Of a DNA stretch of 64,000 bases, positions 1 to 11,858 are shown piece by piece; the first letter of the stretch is position 1, and each line of letters opens with the position of its first letter. The position numbers were made by a program, and so were the translations under genes. The notes below the pieces were generated by a model. The model ran no database searches and was not told the DNA's origin. It worked only from the letters and a program-made list of their open reading frames with translations. This DNA is from Hippopus hippopus (taxonomy: Eukaryota > Mollusca > Bivalvia > Cardiida > Cardiidae): assembly GCA_946811185.2 (NCBI GenBank), contig OX328096.1, positions 19,843,881 through 19,907,880 of the forward strand, given 5' to 3'.

Positions 1-542
1 TTTCCTCGATAATGAATATCATTCATACAGTGCACTTCACAGGTAACTTCTTCTTTACTCTGATTATTTCCTAACTTCAGTTCAATATAATCAAGCTCAA
101 TTCCTCTACTACCAGCATATTGAACCTTGAATTCAAGCCTGAATCGTCCAGTCCGCATGCGTTTTTCATATATAGGTTTCGAAACGGACATGAAACGACT
201 TGCCGATCTCCCGTAACTCTGGCCGAAATCAGTCTTGTACTCAAATATTACCTGATGCTGTAATGAGACCGAAAATTCTGCCGGTTCTTTAAAGTGTGCA
301 AACTTTATATCCACTATCTGTAAGAAGGTTTCTGTACTGATACATATGTTTAGGTAAACTGTGTCCCCTTCATAAAAGGACACCACTTTCCCATTAGAAG
401 CGTCTATTCTGTCTTTGATTTGAACTCGCGCCAGATCATCTCGGAAGGCATCCTCCGCTTCTAACCGATGAAGTTTTTGCGCAGTACAAGTTTTTATATC
501 ACAAAACAAGATGACAAAAATGAAACACAAAAATAAATCCAT
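1..542 (-). CDS. N-terminal part of a secreted protein with a carbohydrate-binding-like sandwich domain (runs off left edge)
   Basis: An open frame of 180 full codons reads leftward from an ATG at 542-540 to the window edge without a stop. The first ~21 residues (MDLFLCFIFVILFCDIKTCT) form a hydrophobic signal peptide, with cleavage likely before QKLHRLEAEDAF. The next ~160 residues alternate hydrophobic and polar positions like beta strands, and contain RLEAEDA near the start and GIELDYIELKLG near residue 160. An LEAEDA opening and an L-DYIEL closing strand are typical of CBM6/CBM35-like jelly-roll modules, so an extracellular glycan-binding role is possible, but this is inference. Two Cys appear at the far end (EVTCEVHC), perhaps beginning another domain. 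No intron is needed in the part seen. I do not recognise the specific gene. The 3' end lies outside the window. Confidence 0.7.
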   Translation of the reverse strand, partial: MDLFLCFIFVILFCDIKTCTAQKLHRLEAEDAFRDDLARVQIKDRIDASNGKVVSFYEGDTVYLNICISTETFLQIVDIKFAHFKEPAEFSVSLQHQVIFEYKTDFGQSYGRSASRFMSVSKPIYEKRMRTGRFRLEFKVQYAGSRGIELDYIELKLGNNQSKEEVTCEVHCMNDIHYRG

Positions 543-589
543 GTCGTCCGTGCTTGAATAATGTTTTGCGACAGAAGTCAATGTGTCAG

Positions 590-597
590 TTTATATT
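590..597 (-). promoter_or_regulatory. TATA-like box upstream of the secreted-protein gene
   Basis: Read on the minus strand this is AATATAAA, about 48-55 bases upstream of the ATG at 542. That fits a TATA box with a very short 5' leader. AT-rich background makes chance matches common. Confidence 0.3.
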
Positions 598-624
598 AAT
601 CAAGCAAGGTTAACAAAAACTTGA

Positions 625-834
625 AACTCTGTACCGAACGATAAAATTTAATACCCACATTGGAAGCGTTTGCAGACGACTTATTAAAGTTGACGAATGA
701 TATAGGATTGGCCTTGGAAATGGAAGAAAACATTGTTGGGACAGGAGTAAATGCTGGTTACCACCATTTTCTTCTTTACCCACGATGTTTTAAAAGAGGG
801 TCGTAACAACTCGGAATTGTTTAATAAAGGGTTG
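625..834 (+). mobile_element. Family A MITE, degenerate copy
   Basis: Left end decayed (CTGTACCGAACGA); GCAGACGAC box at 669-677; central hairpin recognisable but with several arm mismatches; right end TAATAAAGGGTT. It lies directly upstream of the secreted-protein promoter. Confidence 0.7.
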
Positions 835-1496
835 TCTCTTAATTCAGTGATTCTCGTGCTTTTGAGATCTTGAGAAAGGTTTTTAAAAATTGCCACTTTT
901 CTTCATTTTTTTCACATGATTTTAGTGATTTAAAATATGCACATCATTATCAAGATACATATTCCTGTCGTCTGCAAGTGGAAATGCTCTAAGAAATGAA
1001 CGAACTTTTTTCTTTTGTCTGATAAAGTGTTATAAATGGCGGGACTGGAAACACTCACGTCACCCACTGTCGTCAACATAAAAATCAAAACTTTTGTAGC
1101 TGTTTTTTTTTCCCAATGTTTTAGTTACCTTCCACTTCGTATACACCACAATAAAAAGCCTTTAAAACACCACTGAAAATCCGTATATAGTTGAAAACAC
1201 TTTCTATGATTTTGAGTTTTATTGCTTTTAACAGGAAACGTTTTTTTAGTATTCGTTTAGGTTTCTTACATTAACTGCACTACGGAAGATTTTTTTTTTT
1301 TTGAAAACCAGAAAATGCCGGTTACTACAATTTTACCTTTTTCATACAATGTTTTTCACTCTTTCAAATGGAAATCAGACTATTTCAGCAATACTTGATT
1401 TGTTGTCTGTAAATGCTTTTAATTTAGACATGTCTTACAATTCATCGCATATAGGGAGAAGTTAATAAATCAAAAAATAACATAAAACAAATTACA
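835..1496. other. AT-rich spacer, no gene seen
   Basis: Short poly-T runs (1105-1113, 1289-1301) and an isolated hairpin-arm-like stretch near 1310-1340. No convincing coding frame, tRNA or complete repeat was seen. Confidence 0.5.
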
Positions 1497-1763
1497 ATAT
1501 GGCCTGCAACACGCGAAAATGGGCATTCGGACATTTGCGTAAAGTGTCGTCCCGGATCAGCCTGCGCAATCCGCGCAGGCTAATCCGAGACGGCACTTTA
1601 CGACTACATTAGATTTTGTCCTACGGTAGACTTACGCGAAACAGAAATTACATAAGAACGGAAAGTGTCATTTCGGATTAGTCTGCACGGTCTGCGCAGG
1701 CTGATCTGGACGACACTTTACGCAAATGTCCGAAGGCCCGATTTCGCGTGTTGCAGGTCATAT
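1497..1763. mobile_element. Family D palindromic MITE, copy 1
   Basis: Terminal inverted repeats begin ATATGGCCTGCAACACGCG and run about 50 bp inward through CGGACATTTGCGTAAAGTG. Two GC-rich hairpins built on CAGCCTGCGCA / TGCGCAGGCTG lie inside each end. There is no coding capacity. No clear target duplication beyond the shared ATAT. The hairpin core is almost the same as that of family B. Confidence 0.85.
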
Positions 1764-2046
1764 TGCAATTTATATTTATCACATCTATGTCCGTTAAAGT
1801 GCAATGTTAAAATGAGGTCCTAGCAGTGTGGTCGACTTAACATGAACGCACGCAAGCAAAAGTTGACATCTATCTGTTACGATCGCTTACATTATTGATA
1901 AGTTTCGGTATGAGCGAACACCAGAATTGTTCACACGTGTTTGCCCAATTCATCTTTTTGTTTTCTTGCTACAACAAAGAATTAACAAGACCATATTTCA
2001 ACCCTTAAAGATCTAAGCCCGACTAATTTTATCTTTATTTAAATAT

Positions 2047-2125
2047 ATATTTATTTATTTATTTATTTATTTATATGTATTCATTCATTCATTCATTCAT
2101 TCATTCATTCATTCATTCATTCATT
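2047..2125. repeat. (TTTA)n and (TTCA)n compound microsatellite
   Basis: TTTA units run from about 2050 to 2075, followed by TTCA units to 2125. Confidence 0.95.
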
Positions 2126-2574
2126 AGTTTAGCTATTTGATCAGGGTCAGAAAAAGGTGGGACAGATTAATAAAATGTTAAGGGTTTTGGGAAAGGGGTT
2201 GTTATTTTACAGGAAAACTTTGTTTTGCCTTTTATGAGTTCCAAAAATAATTTTTTTAAATGGAATTTCAAAATCTTCGCTATTCATTAAGTTGTCATAT
2301 CGCCGGCAAAAAAACGTCCAAAAAATCATACGTGGTAACCATGATGTCTAATATGATAGATATAATAACTTTTTGGGTTGAAAAAAAAAAATAAAAAGCG
2401 CAGCATAAGAAAGATTTTTAATAAACCCCGCCCCTAGTTTTTACGTTGTTTTCTTATTTTCTGTCCAAGGATTGATGAAAGTCATTACATGAATTAATCC
2501 CCTTCTCACCCTTGAAATTTGTCTGGACGATCTTTATTTAGAAAACAGTCATATAATTATACAATAATGTGTAA

Positions 2575-2650
2575 AAGAAACCCTGGGAAAGCATGAATAT
2601 GTGCACTGGCCGCCTCGATATAACTGAGAAAATATTGAAAAGCCCGACAA
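2575..2650 (+). mobile_element. SINE 3'-tail fragment
   Basis: Contains GTGCACTGGCCGCCTCGATATAA then ACTGA-ATATTGAAAA, matching the 3' part of the SINEs at 35728, 5997 and 49640. The tRNA-like head is missing, and a family A copy begins right after it. Confidence 0.6.
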
Positions 2651-2880
2651 CTATTGAGAAGAGGACAAAATTTTAGACTGGACCAAAATGGAAGCATTCT
2701 CCGATTACCTTTTTGAGGTAAATCGAAAGATTATTTCCGTTTTTGAAATTGTGGAAGAAAACATTGTTGAAAAAGGAGAAATGCTTGTAATCATCATTTT
2801 TTCCTTTTCCGAAAAATTTATTCTATAGGCTTCTTTCTCAGAATCGATGACACACGGAATTGTATGGTAAAGGGCTTAAC
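2650..2880 (+). mobile_element. Family A MITE
   Basis: Full-length but diverged. The inner box GACAAAATTTTAGACTGG is clear, the right arm of the hairpin carries TCATCATTTTTTCC, and the right end is GTATGGTAAAGGGCTTAA. Confidence 0.75.
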
Positions 2881-2989
2881 ACCACATAGACAAGAAAAAT
2901 GCAAACAAACAAGCAAAAGAAATAAACAAAACAAAGAAAATTTTAACATTTAACCCACAAAGAAGATATTTTTCCCGTAAATACGTCTT

Positions 2990-3218
2990 TTAACTCTTTA
3001 CCACACAATCCCTAGTTTTAACGACTCTGAGGAAGAAGCCTTTTGAAAACATTGAGGGAAAAGGAGAAAATGCTGGTAACCAGCATTTTCTCCGTTTTCC
3101 ACAATGTTTTCTATCTTATCAAATACAGAAATCACCATTTAAACAACATTTAATTTGTCGTCTGCAAATGCTTTCAATTTGGACAAGTTTACATTTTTGT
3201 CGTTTGGTAAGGAGTTAA
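2990..3218 (-). mobile_element. Family A MITE, intact
   Basis: TTAA at both ends. The outer end reads CTCTTTACCACACAATCCC and the inner end GTCGTTTGGTAAGGAG. The hairpin stem is nearly complete around GCTGGTAACCAGC. A family B element follows 3 bp later. Confidence 0.9.
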
Positions 3219-3220
3219 TT

Positions 3221-3474
3221 CAGTCATGTTCTGTGAAAGGTGTGTGTCATGCATGTACAAAAAGTATAGATCCAGGTCAGCAATTCGCGCAGGTTGACCT
3301 TGGTCGAAACTTTTTGCAATTGGTCAACTTCCCTCATGTCAAAGGACCAGTTTACTTCAGGATTCAATCGGTTGTAAGACAAAATCGATTTAACGGATCC
3401 CTAATTGTGAGGTGGCTCGCTTGGTATAATGCATCAGGGAGATGTATTAAACCCCTTTTTGCCAGAGGATGACC
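3221..3474 (+). mobile_element. Family B MITE
   Basis: Left end AGTCATGTTCTGTGAAAGG, right end CCCCTTTTTGCCAGAGG. The hairpin core around 3272-3303 is mutated on one side (CAGCAATTCGCGCAGGTTG). The open frame through it is not a gene. Confidence 0.8.
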
Positions 3475-3616
3475 CGTTCATATTTTTTTCCTGACCACCT
3501 TGATCCTTTTCAAATTAATCACATTCCGTAACGAATCTTGAAAAGAGTGCTTTTGAAAAAAAAAAACATTTTAGAAAATGGAGATAATACTGGTAACTTT
3601 GGAGGCGTATACAAAT

Positions 3617-3876
3617 GAGCCATGCTCTGACAAAAGGGGGCTTGATGCATCTCCGTGATGCGTCATACCAAGCCAGCTATCACATACTTATGGATCTGTA
3701 ACAGCCACTTTTTTGAACAATCGACTAAGTCATGAGGTAGACTGGTCCTTAGACATACAGGAAATTGACCGATAGCGAAACGTTTTGGTCCAGGTCAGCC
3801 TGCGCGGATTGCGCAAGCTGACCTGGTTGTTACTTTTCGCAGATACATGAAGCCGCCTTTTCACAGAGCATGGCTC
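3617..3876 (-). mobile_element. Family B MITE
   Basis: Both termini are present: GAGCCATGCTCTGACAAAAG at left and CAGAGCATGGCTC at right. The hairpin at about 3796-3827 is intact except for an A in the right stem. Confidence 0.9.
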
Positions 3877-4220
3877 AAATTTAAATTGTTGACTGCAAAT
3901 GCTATCAATTTGAACAAGTCTAAATTAAAGAATTAATGGGCACACTTTTCAAGTCTTAAGTTACAGTTGGAAAAAGGTGATTCAAGATCGTTACCTTTAT
4001 AGACTTAAGCAAATACCAACAGTTGCGATAGATAACAAAAAGAGGAGGCACAATGTAAGCAGTAACAAAATTCACATAGATTTAGAAAATATTCAACTCT
4101 TACAAATTAATAATCTTTAAAATCTGTAAAGACAATTAGAAATCTGCTTTTCCTCGCAGAAATACATTTTGTCAACAGTAATGCGTCCACCACTTCCGGT
4201 CGGTCACGTGGAGAAACTTG
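3877..4220. other. Spacer, no gene seen
   Basis: AT-rich single-copy-looking sequence with a weak family A-like fragment near 3893-3930 (GACTGCAAATGCTATCAATT). Confidence 0.4.
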
Positions 4221-4410
4221 GACCATATTCACCAACCTCTAACTTACTTTCGGCGGATTAAGCCCGTACGATTATTAACATTATTATTATTTTTTTTTAA
4301 ACACAATTTCTGATTGGCTAAACTGTTTGGCTTAGCCAATCAGAACTTGCCTTATTTTTAAACTAGAACTAGACTGAGAATAGGGTTAAAAATGCTTGTT
4401 GAACACGGAG
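4221..4410. mobile_element. Family E fold-back MITE
   Basis: Left end ATATTCACCAACCTC. The centre is TCTGATTGGCTAAACTGTTT, matched by its complement GCTTAGCCAATCAGAACTTG. An ATT-rich insertion sits in the left arm. Confidence 0.75.
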
Positions 4411-4683
4411 TCAGGTTAATACCATTTCCTGAAAGAAAAAGAAAATGGGTGGCACTGTTGAACGCAGTCTTCCTGAGTAGTGTGAAATTTTATTAAGATG
4501 TTCCCAATTGGCTTAGAGACCTGAGTACATTAATATTGCCTGAGTACAGGCAGAGACAAAAAGTAGTCCATCATAATGGCGTTGTTAGCTCTCGCATTTT
4601 TGGACGTATGATGAATTGTATAATCAACATTTAACTATACTTGGTACATTTACATTTACGCTCACTCTATGGATCGTGCGGTT

Positions 4684-4783
4684 TGACTCGTTACCACACA
4701 TTTTCGAGTTTTAATGACCCTCTGCAAGTTTGTCTCATTTTTGCCACAATATTTTTGTCTTATCAAAGACAAATCTCATCAAT
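4684..4783 (-). mobile_element. Family A fragment with hairpin apex lost
   Basis: The outer end (CGTTACCACACATTTTCGAG) is followed by a shortened stem. The apex and most of the left arm are missing before TTGCCACAATATTTTTGTC. Confidence 0.6.
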
Positions 4784-4942
4784 GTTTCACATATAGCGTC
4801 CCTGTCAACTTGCCCAAGCATAGTACTAAATGATGAGACCCAGGGAAGACTCAAATCAGTGAGCTACTGTCGTAAACACTGAAATATTTAAATCAACCTT
4901 AAGAACAATCAAAGAAATAAAATGAAAACAGTTTTCTGTTTT

Positions 4943-5214
4943 AGCCATGCTCTGTGAAAAAGTAGTTCAGTGCATCTGCAAAAAGTATAAACCAAGATCA
5001 GCCTGTGCAGTCCTCGCAGACTGATCTTGGTCGAAACATTTTGCTATTGGCCAATTTTCTGCGTGTAAAATGACCATTCTAGCCCCAGATTCAGTCGCTG
5101 TTTAGACAAAATCGATTTTATGTATCCATAATTATGGATGATTATGTGATTTTTTTTCTTGGTAAAAAGCATCACGGGGATGCAGTAGACCCCCTCTTTC
5201 CAGAGCGTAGTTCA
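4943..5214 (+). mobile_element. Family B MITE
   Basis: TTAGCCATGCTCTGTGAAAA at left. The stem is GATCAGCCTGTGCAGTCCTC with partial complement, and the terminus CCCTCTTTCCAGAGCG is decayed. Confidence 0.8.
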
Positions 5215-5227
5215 TTTTATTTACAAG

Positions 5228-5490
5228 TGAACCATGCTCTGTGAAAAGGCGGGTTAATGCATCTGCGAAAAGTATCGACCAAGGTCAGCCTGCGCAGTCC
5301 GCGTAGGCTGATCTTGGCCGAAACTTTTCGCTACTGGTCAATTTTCCGTATGTCCAAGGACTAGTCTACCTCATGATTAAGTCGGTCGTTAAAAAAGGTG
5401 GCTATTATGGATCCATAATACTGTGATGGCTTGCTTGGTCTCATGCATCACGGAGATGCATTAAGCCCCCTTTTGCCAGAGCACGGCTCA
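5228..5490 (+). mobile_element. Family B MITE
   Basis: GAACCATGCTCTGTGAAAAG to TTTTGCCAGAGCACGGCTC. It lies only 14 bp from the preceding B copy in the same orientation. The hairpin is close to perfect. Confidence 0.9.
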
Positions 5491-5936
5491 GGTATATATC
5501 GCTCAAGTGGTTAATGTTCCATGCTTGGTTTGATACATGCCAAAAATTGTTTTTCAAATATTTATGTATTTAAACTCTGCCATTTATCATCTGTGTTTGC
5601 AATGTGTTCGACGCCGTTTTCAACCTTATTTTTGTGATCCATCCTTACTCGTTTTCATCCGATTTTTTAGCCATTTTCATCGTTATTTCATGAAACTATA
5701 ATCAGTCTTGTATCTTCATGCCAAATGTTGCCCTTGACGGTTGCATGTTTGCACAGATTACGACGTATAGAAAATGCATTTCAGTCTTGAGGCTATCCCA
5801 GACATCACTGTGGTTGCTTCCGGTTTAAATCAAGACAATCCCTTGAGTTTCTTTATCTCATGCAGCTTATATATGGATCATTTATCCATGTTTACACAGC
5901 TGACTAGATTCAACACACTTTCAAGAGTAAGAGCGT

Positions 5937-5975
5937 TTCTCTCTCTCTCTCTCTCACTCACTCTCTCTCTCTCGC
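5937..5975. repeat. (CT)n microsatellite
   Basis: Interrupted CT repeat (TCACTCAC in the middle). Confidence 0.9.
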
Positions 5976-5996
5976 TCTTGCTGTAAAGATGTATCT

Positions 5997-6268
5997 TTAA
6001 GTGATATAGTGCGGAGGCCAGTGCACCTATCCATGCTCCTTTGTAGTTTCTTTTACAAGTGCTTTGCATTACATTTGTCGACGCTACTGGCTGCTTTACT
6101 ATATAAACATCGTCGAAACAGTGTGCAGCGGTGGGAAAGGAATTAACTCAGTTACATTGGCTATCATCAATCCTCGAAGAAAATTTTGCCGAGCTGCGAA
6201 ACTAAACCAGAGACCCCTTGGTTTCTAGCCCCGTGCGTTACTGACTGAGGCACTGGGATCGGCATGAC
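5997..6268 (-). mobile_element. tRNA-derived SINE
   Basis: On the minus strand the tRNA-like head near 6200-6268 reads CCCAGTGCCTCAGTCAGTAA (A box). The body carries the GCCAGTAGCGTCGACAAATG segment, and the 3' part is GGTGCACTGGCCTCCGCACT, as in the better copy at 35728-36006. The B box is decayed. Confidence 0.75.
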
Positions 6269-6407
6269 TTTTGAAACCAATGTGACAAGGGAAGAAATTC
6301 CTGGAAACGAGTTTTAAAACTTAAACCCTATCCATATTTCACAAACTGTATGAACGATTCGAAAACCCTAGAGTGTTTGGTAGTGTTAAATAAACGTGTG
6401 TTAAAGT

Positions 6408-6624
6408 TTAACCCTTTACCAAGGAATCGTGTGGTTTAATTAACGTCCTTCAGTAAGAGGTCTTGTAAACATTGTAGAAGAAGAGAAATATGGTACCGTA
6501 ACCAGCATTTTCTCCTTTCCACCCTTTCAAAGGTAATGTCCATCTTTTGAACCAGATTTAATTTGTTGTCTGCAAACGCTTTCATTTTCGACAAGTTTTT
6601 TTTTTTCGTCCGGTAAAGAATTAA
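6408..6624 (-). mobile_element. Family A MITE
   Basis: TTAA both sides, ends CCCTTTACCAAGGAATCGTG and CGTCCGGTAAAGAA. The right arm of the hairpin is shortened after CAGCATTTTCTCC. Confidence 0.85.
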
Positions 6625-6749
6625 AGCAGTACTGATTTGTCATAATTCATAATGATTTGAGACAAAAAAAGTTTACCTTTAACCATAGCATTTCTTTTGG
6701 TTTAAATTTATGGATCAACTAAAAATTAATTTAAACATTTGCTAAGCTT

Positions 6750-6912
6750 TTAACCCTTATCCTGCAAAATAAGTGAAATGAAACTTTCAAGCCGATAGTA
6801 AAAACCTAAAAAATTGTTATTTCAAAGGGTTTGTTTTCTTTTTTTTTGTATAAAGATATCTCCAAATCGGACAATTTAAATCCAAGATCAGAGTGGACGA
6901 TAATGTCCGTTT
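6750..6912 (-). mobile_element. Family C MITE broken in its hairpin
   Basis: TTAA then CCCTTATCCTGCAAAATAAG, body with ACTTTCAAGCCGATAG. It ends inside the hairpin after AAGATCAGAGTG, so the second arm and far end are missing. Confidence 0.75.
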
Positions 6913-7122
6913 CCCATACTTGTTCAATAATACCTGCAAAGACCCAGTACTGCACCTCTGAACTGACCAGCCCGATCTCCTGACCTTAGTCCCATCAAGT
7001 ATATGTGGAACGAGTTCTAGGTCTCAGCTTCAATCCTGTCCGGTTCAACTATGGAGTGTCTAGGAGCTTGGTGCTATGTTTGTCCAAGAATGAACCAAAG
7101 TTCTGCAAGGTACAATCAATTG

Positions 7123-7308
7123 AGACCAACCATTCTTAAAAGTATTCTTTGTCTAATTCTCAAGAATTTTCTGGATTTGAAAGAAACACAACTTCTGATT
7201 GGCTAAACCTAATGGTTTAGCCAATCAGAAGTTGTGTTACTTTCAAATCTAGAAAATTCTGCAGCGTAAGACTAAGAATATTCTGAAAAATGGTTGGTGA
7301 ATACGGAC
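7123..7308. mobile_element. Family E fold-back MITE, best copy
   Basis: An almost perfect inverted repeat of about 90 bp per arm, centred on GGCTAAACCTAATGGTTTAG at about 7200-7219. Arms include AACACAACTTCTGATT and AATTTTCTAGA. The right end reads ATGGTTGGTGAATACGGAC. It would form a long RNA duplex if transcribed. No coding capacity. Confidence 0.85.
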
Positions 7309-7323
7309 CGCGGGATCCTGACA

Positions 7324-7342
7324 GGGGGGGGGGGGGGGGGGG
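7324..7342. repeat. Poly-G run
   Basis: Nineteen consecutive G, directly beside the family E copy. Length may be unreliable in assembly. Confidence 0.9.
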
Positions 7343-7705
7343 TATTTGGGAGACTATATCAAGCCGTGATTAGCAGCAATGACCCACATATTCGATATTT
7401 ATCTCATACCAGCTTGCATCCCTAGCTGTTTTTTAGGTATGAAATACACACATTATCAAAGTCTCTAGTCATCCTACAAAAATTTTGAAAAGCAGATAAA
7501 AACATCATAGAACTGTAGAAAAGTTTTGTCTACAGCGTTTAAAAAAACACTTGCTGAAATGTATTTATAAAAACAGTTTACAACAATATTGCAACATTAT
7601 TTTTCTTCATGTTGACCTCATTTAACACCAATGAGAACCAATCAAAGACTTTTCGAAGGAGAATGTATAACCTGGCGGATTTGAATGATTGAATTTGCGC
7701 TTTTT

Positions 7706-7997
7706 TTTTTATCGTCACCACCGATTGCCCATGTGGGCGACGCCCCCTGAAGGCTGTTAGTATTGTTACAGCGGATAGTGCAGATACAGGACGAAACCCA
7801 TCCTAAGTTACGCCTTGTTCTTTAACGTGCTCTAAGTATAGCACCGTCACACGGGACCTCGGTTTAACGTCTCATCGGAAAAACTATTCGTAATTTTAAA
7901 TGGCCAGCCGTAGGAATCGAACTAACACCCTCAAGTGAACCGAAACATAATGTTCACGAGTCCTACGCTCTACCCATTGAGCTATGCGGGCTGGTCA
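7706..7997 (-). mobile_element. tRNA-derived SINE with a well-preserved head
   Basis: On the minus strand the head (7997 downward) has an A box TAGCTCAATGGGTAGAGCG and a B box AGTTCGATTCC in tRNA spacing (about 50 bp, allowing for an insertion in the variable region). The body, with GAGACGTTAAACCGAGGTCC, is of the type seen in animal SINEs. It belongs to a different family from the SINE at 35728. Confidence 0.8.
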
Positions 7998-8366
7998 ACC
8001 TGGTGGAATTGATTGCATTGTAATGAGATCAACTAGTAAAACCGTAACTGGTTATTTAATATCATTTAAACAATTAAACACCCACGACTGTTCGATACCG
8101 CACGTTCCCTTTTGATTTATTTTTTTTTTGATAGATATAAAACGCCATTTAATAACCACTAACTATTATATATAACGGTATACTTCAGTATTCTTGGTGC
8201 TTAGTAAACTTTGAGCAGTATAAGTGGTCGGGAGAGTGTTGACTGTTGAACGATCTATGACTGAGTGGCCAATGTCAAATGTCGTTTAGGAATGTTTAAT
8301 AACAAGTCATAATTTCGAAGATGGATAGATTTCTGTACAAATGTATGCGAATGTGATAGAATGGTT
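7998..8366. other. Spacer, no gene seen
   Basis: AT-rich; nothing recognisable apart from a poly-T run at about 8121-8130. Confidence 0.4.
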
Positions 8367-8598
8367 TTAATTGATCCTACACCAAACAACCCCGTATTTT
8401 AGTAAAATCTGAGGAAGACAACTTATGAAAACATTGTAGGAAAAGAAGAAAATGCTGAAAAATCAGCATTTTCTTCTTTTCCTACAATGTTTTCTACCTT
8501 TAAATCAAAAATTATTTGAGCCACATTTGATTTATCGTGTCTGCAAATGCTTTGAATTTGGAAGAATCTAAAACTTTGTCGTCTGGTAAAGAGTTCAA
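8367..8598 (-). mobile_element. Family A MITE with AT-substituted apex
   Basis: The apex is changed to GCTGAAAAATCAGC while the stem still pairs (GAAGAAAATGCTGA with TCAGCATTTTCTTC). Ends CCTACACCAAACAACCC and GTCGTCTGGTAAAGAGTTCAA. Confidence 0.85.
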
Positions 8599-8676
8599 AT
8601 GATCATTTATCAAGTTTTGCTAGAAAATGATCGCTGTTTGTATAACAGTGTGTTCATGTCAAAAACATAAAGAAAC

Positions 8677-9861
<1,185 letters not shown>

Positions 9862-9864
9862 GAC

Positions 9865-9911
<47 letters not shown>

Positions 9912-9976
9912 AAGGTACGGGGCGGGCGGACGGACGGACGGACGGACGGACCGACCGACCGACCGACAGACAGACA
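9862..9976. repeat. Compound microsatellite (GATA)n-(GGAC)n-(CCGA)n-(CAGA)n
   Basis: About 50 bp of GATA (9862-9911), then GGAC/GGCG units (9917-9949), CCGA units (9950-9965) and CAGA units to 9976. Confidence 0.95.
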
Positions 9977-10135
9977 AGAACCTATCTTTGAAATGTATAA
10001 ACAATATTGAAGGAAAAGAAGCTTCAATAATACCGAAAATTGGCGGAAAGTAAAGACGAATGTCATTATTTGAGAAAGGTCATGTGACTGAAACCATTAA
10101 CAAATAAGTAGAGTATAGTCTGGTTCAGCATCCGA

Positions 10136-10318
10136 GGCCCGTATTTCCCAAACCATTCCTAAGTATTTTCTTAGTCTTATAAAAAAAAAATCTAAAATCT
10201 AAAGTAACACAATTTCGGATTGGCTAAACCAAAGGGTTTAGCCAATCAGAAATTCTGTTACTTTAAAAATTTAAGACAAGACCAAAAATGAAATCAAGAG
10301 TGATTGGTGAATACGAGT
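10136..10318. mobile_element. Family E fold-back MITE
   Basis: Central inverted repeat GGATTGGCTAAACCAAAGGG / CCCTTTGG..., here GGCTAAACC and GGTTTAGCC flanking AAAG. Right end GATTGGTGAATACGAG. A poly-A tract interrupts the left arm. Confidence 0.85.
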
Positions 10319-10646
10319 ACTGGTATACATACGAGTACTTGTAAGCTTAAGGTTTACAAGCAGCCAAAACAATAAAATGACAAACTGAAAAGCGGGTTGT
10401 TAAGAGCAATTTTTTCTCTATCATACTGTTTTAACGGATGCCTTCAACGAAAGTCAAATGCTATAAAACAATACGTCACGAGAATTGGGAGAAAGTTAAA
10501 AAAAAAAGAATGTAATAAACAAAATAAATGTAATTAAAACTATGTATGATGTTTATTAGAAATATTTTTTGCCAAACTTACAGAGGATAATAATCCACTC
10601 AATCATCATTAAGGCATCTCCCTAACTTGATGCAGCGTTTTCATCC

Positions 10647-10860
10647 TTAACTGTACGATCCCGAGTTTTAACAGAACAGAACAGAACATCGTTTTTATTT
10701 TGTACACAATCACGTGATTGAAGGAAGATGACTCTTGGTATGTCGTTGTAGAGAAAATGCTGATAGTATTTTCTCCTTTTTCAAATGGAATTTTAGAACT
10801 ACTCTTTTACAGACAAATTCCATCAATTTAGCAACATTTACTGTGCCGTTTGCATCCCCC
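10647..10860 (-). mobile_element. Family A MITE, decayed, with internal insertion
   Basis: TTAACTGTACGATCCCGAG at left, then an ACAGAACAGAACAGAAC repeat and a short insertion. The hairpin is reduced to GAGAAAATGCTGATAGTATT. The inner end is badly diverged. Confidence 0.55.
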
Positions 10861-10964
10861 ACTTTTTAAAAGATAGTATTGTACAAATACGATTTATCGA
10901 CATGAATTATGATTTATACGCCGATTAAAATCTTGTGGAAAAGGAATAACTTACTTTTCATTAC

Positions 10965-11232
10965 ATATGGCTTGCTACACGCGAAAAGGGGCATTCGGAC
11001 ATTTGCGTAAAGTGTCGTCTCGGATCAGTCTGAGCAGTCCGCGCAGGCTAATCCGAAACGACACTTTCAGTTTTTATGTAATTTTTTGTTTTGCGCAAGT
11101 CTACTGTAGCACAAATCTTATGTAGTCGTAAAGTGCCGTCTCGGATTAGCCTGCGCGGACTGCGCAGGCTGATTCGAGATGACAATTTACGCAAATGTTC
11201 TTATGTCCCTTTTCGCGTGTTGCAAGCCATAT
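10965..11232. mobile_element. Family D palindromic MITE, copy 2
   Basis: ATATGGCTTGCTACACGCG at left and its complement ending CATAT at right. Two internal hairpins at about 11024-11055 and 11143-11176. About 85% similar to the copy at 1497 by eye. Confidence 0.85.
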
Positions 11233-11287
11233 AAAATTAATAATAATTTATCCTTTGGTCACACAGGCTTATTTTTCCTTAGTCTTT

Positions 11288-11500
11288 TTAACTATTTACA
11301 TGTTACCACAGAATCCCAACTTTTAACAATCCTGGGGGAAAAAAGGCTCTTGAAAACATTGTGGGAAAAGGAGAAAATGCTGGTAACCAACATTATCTTT
11401 TTTTCCCCCAATGTTTTCTACCCTATCAAAGACAGAAATCATCATTTGAGCTACGTTTAAGTTTTCGTCTGAAAAAAAAATGCTAATGGTATGCTGCAAG
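11288..11500 (-). mobile_element. Family A MITE
   Basis: Outer end TGTTACCACAGAATCCC. The hairpin's left arm is intact; the right arm is shifted (CAACATTATCTTTTTTTCCC). The GACGAC end is overwritten by poly-A and TGCTAATGGTATGC. Confidence 0.8.
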
Positions 11501-11650
11501 GAAAAAAAAAGATACACGTCTGTAACAGGTAATTGGTCATATTGCGTTAATATCTAGTAATGTCTTTTCCCCTGAAAATGCTGATGAACCTTTGGTCAGA
11601 CTATTTGCCTCGACGGTGATACACAGCATGCAGTCTCATTTTGGATCGAA

Positions 11651-11858
11651 AAAGTCACATATTTTGTGAAAGCACTAGCAGATGATAAATAAAATATGGC
11701 TACAATGATATGATATGTCTTTAAAATGTAAGGTAAGCATTGTGGAAAATAGGTGAAAATGCTGGTTACCAGTTTTTTTCTTCTTTTTTTCACAAATGTT
11801 TTCAAAGGCCTTCTTTCTCGAGACTGTTAAGCTCGGATTATGTCTGATTGGTGAAAAT
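11651..11858 (+). mobile_element. Family A MITE
   Basis: Decayed left end (AGTCACATATTTTGTGAAAG), GCAGATGATAAAT box. Hairpin with T-expanded right arm. Right end TCGGATTATGTCTGATTGGT. Confidence 0.7.

Noticed and set aside
1497..1763. CRISPR-like or rho-independent-terminator-like hairpins
   Set aside because: The genome is animal nuclear DNA; spacing and unit structure are those of MITE hairpins, not arrays or bacterial terminators.
3155..3472. A 105-codon frame
   Set aside because: It lies wholly inside adjoining family A and family B MITEs; similar frames recur in other copies and are not genes.
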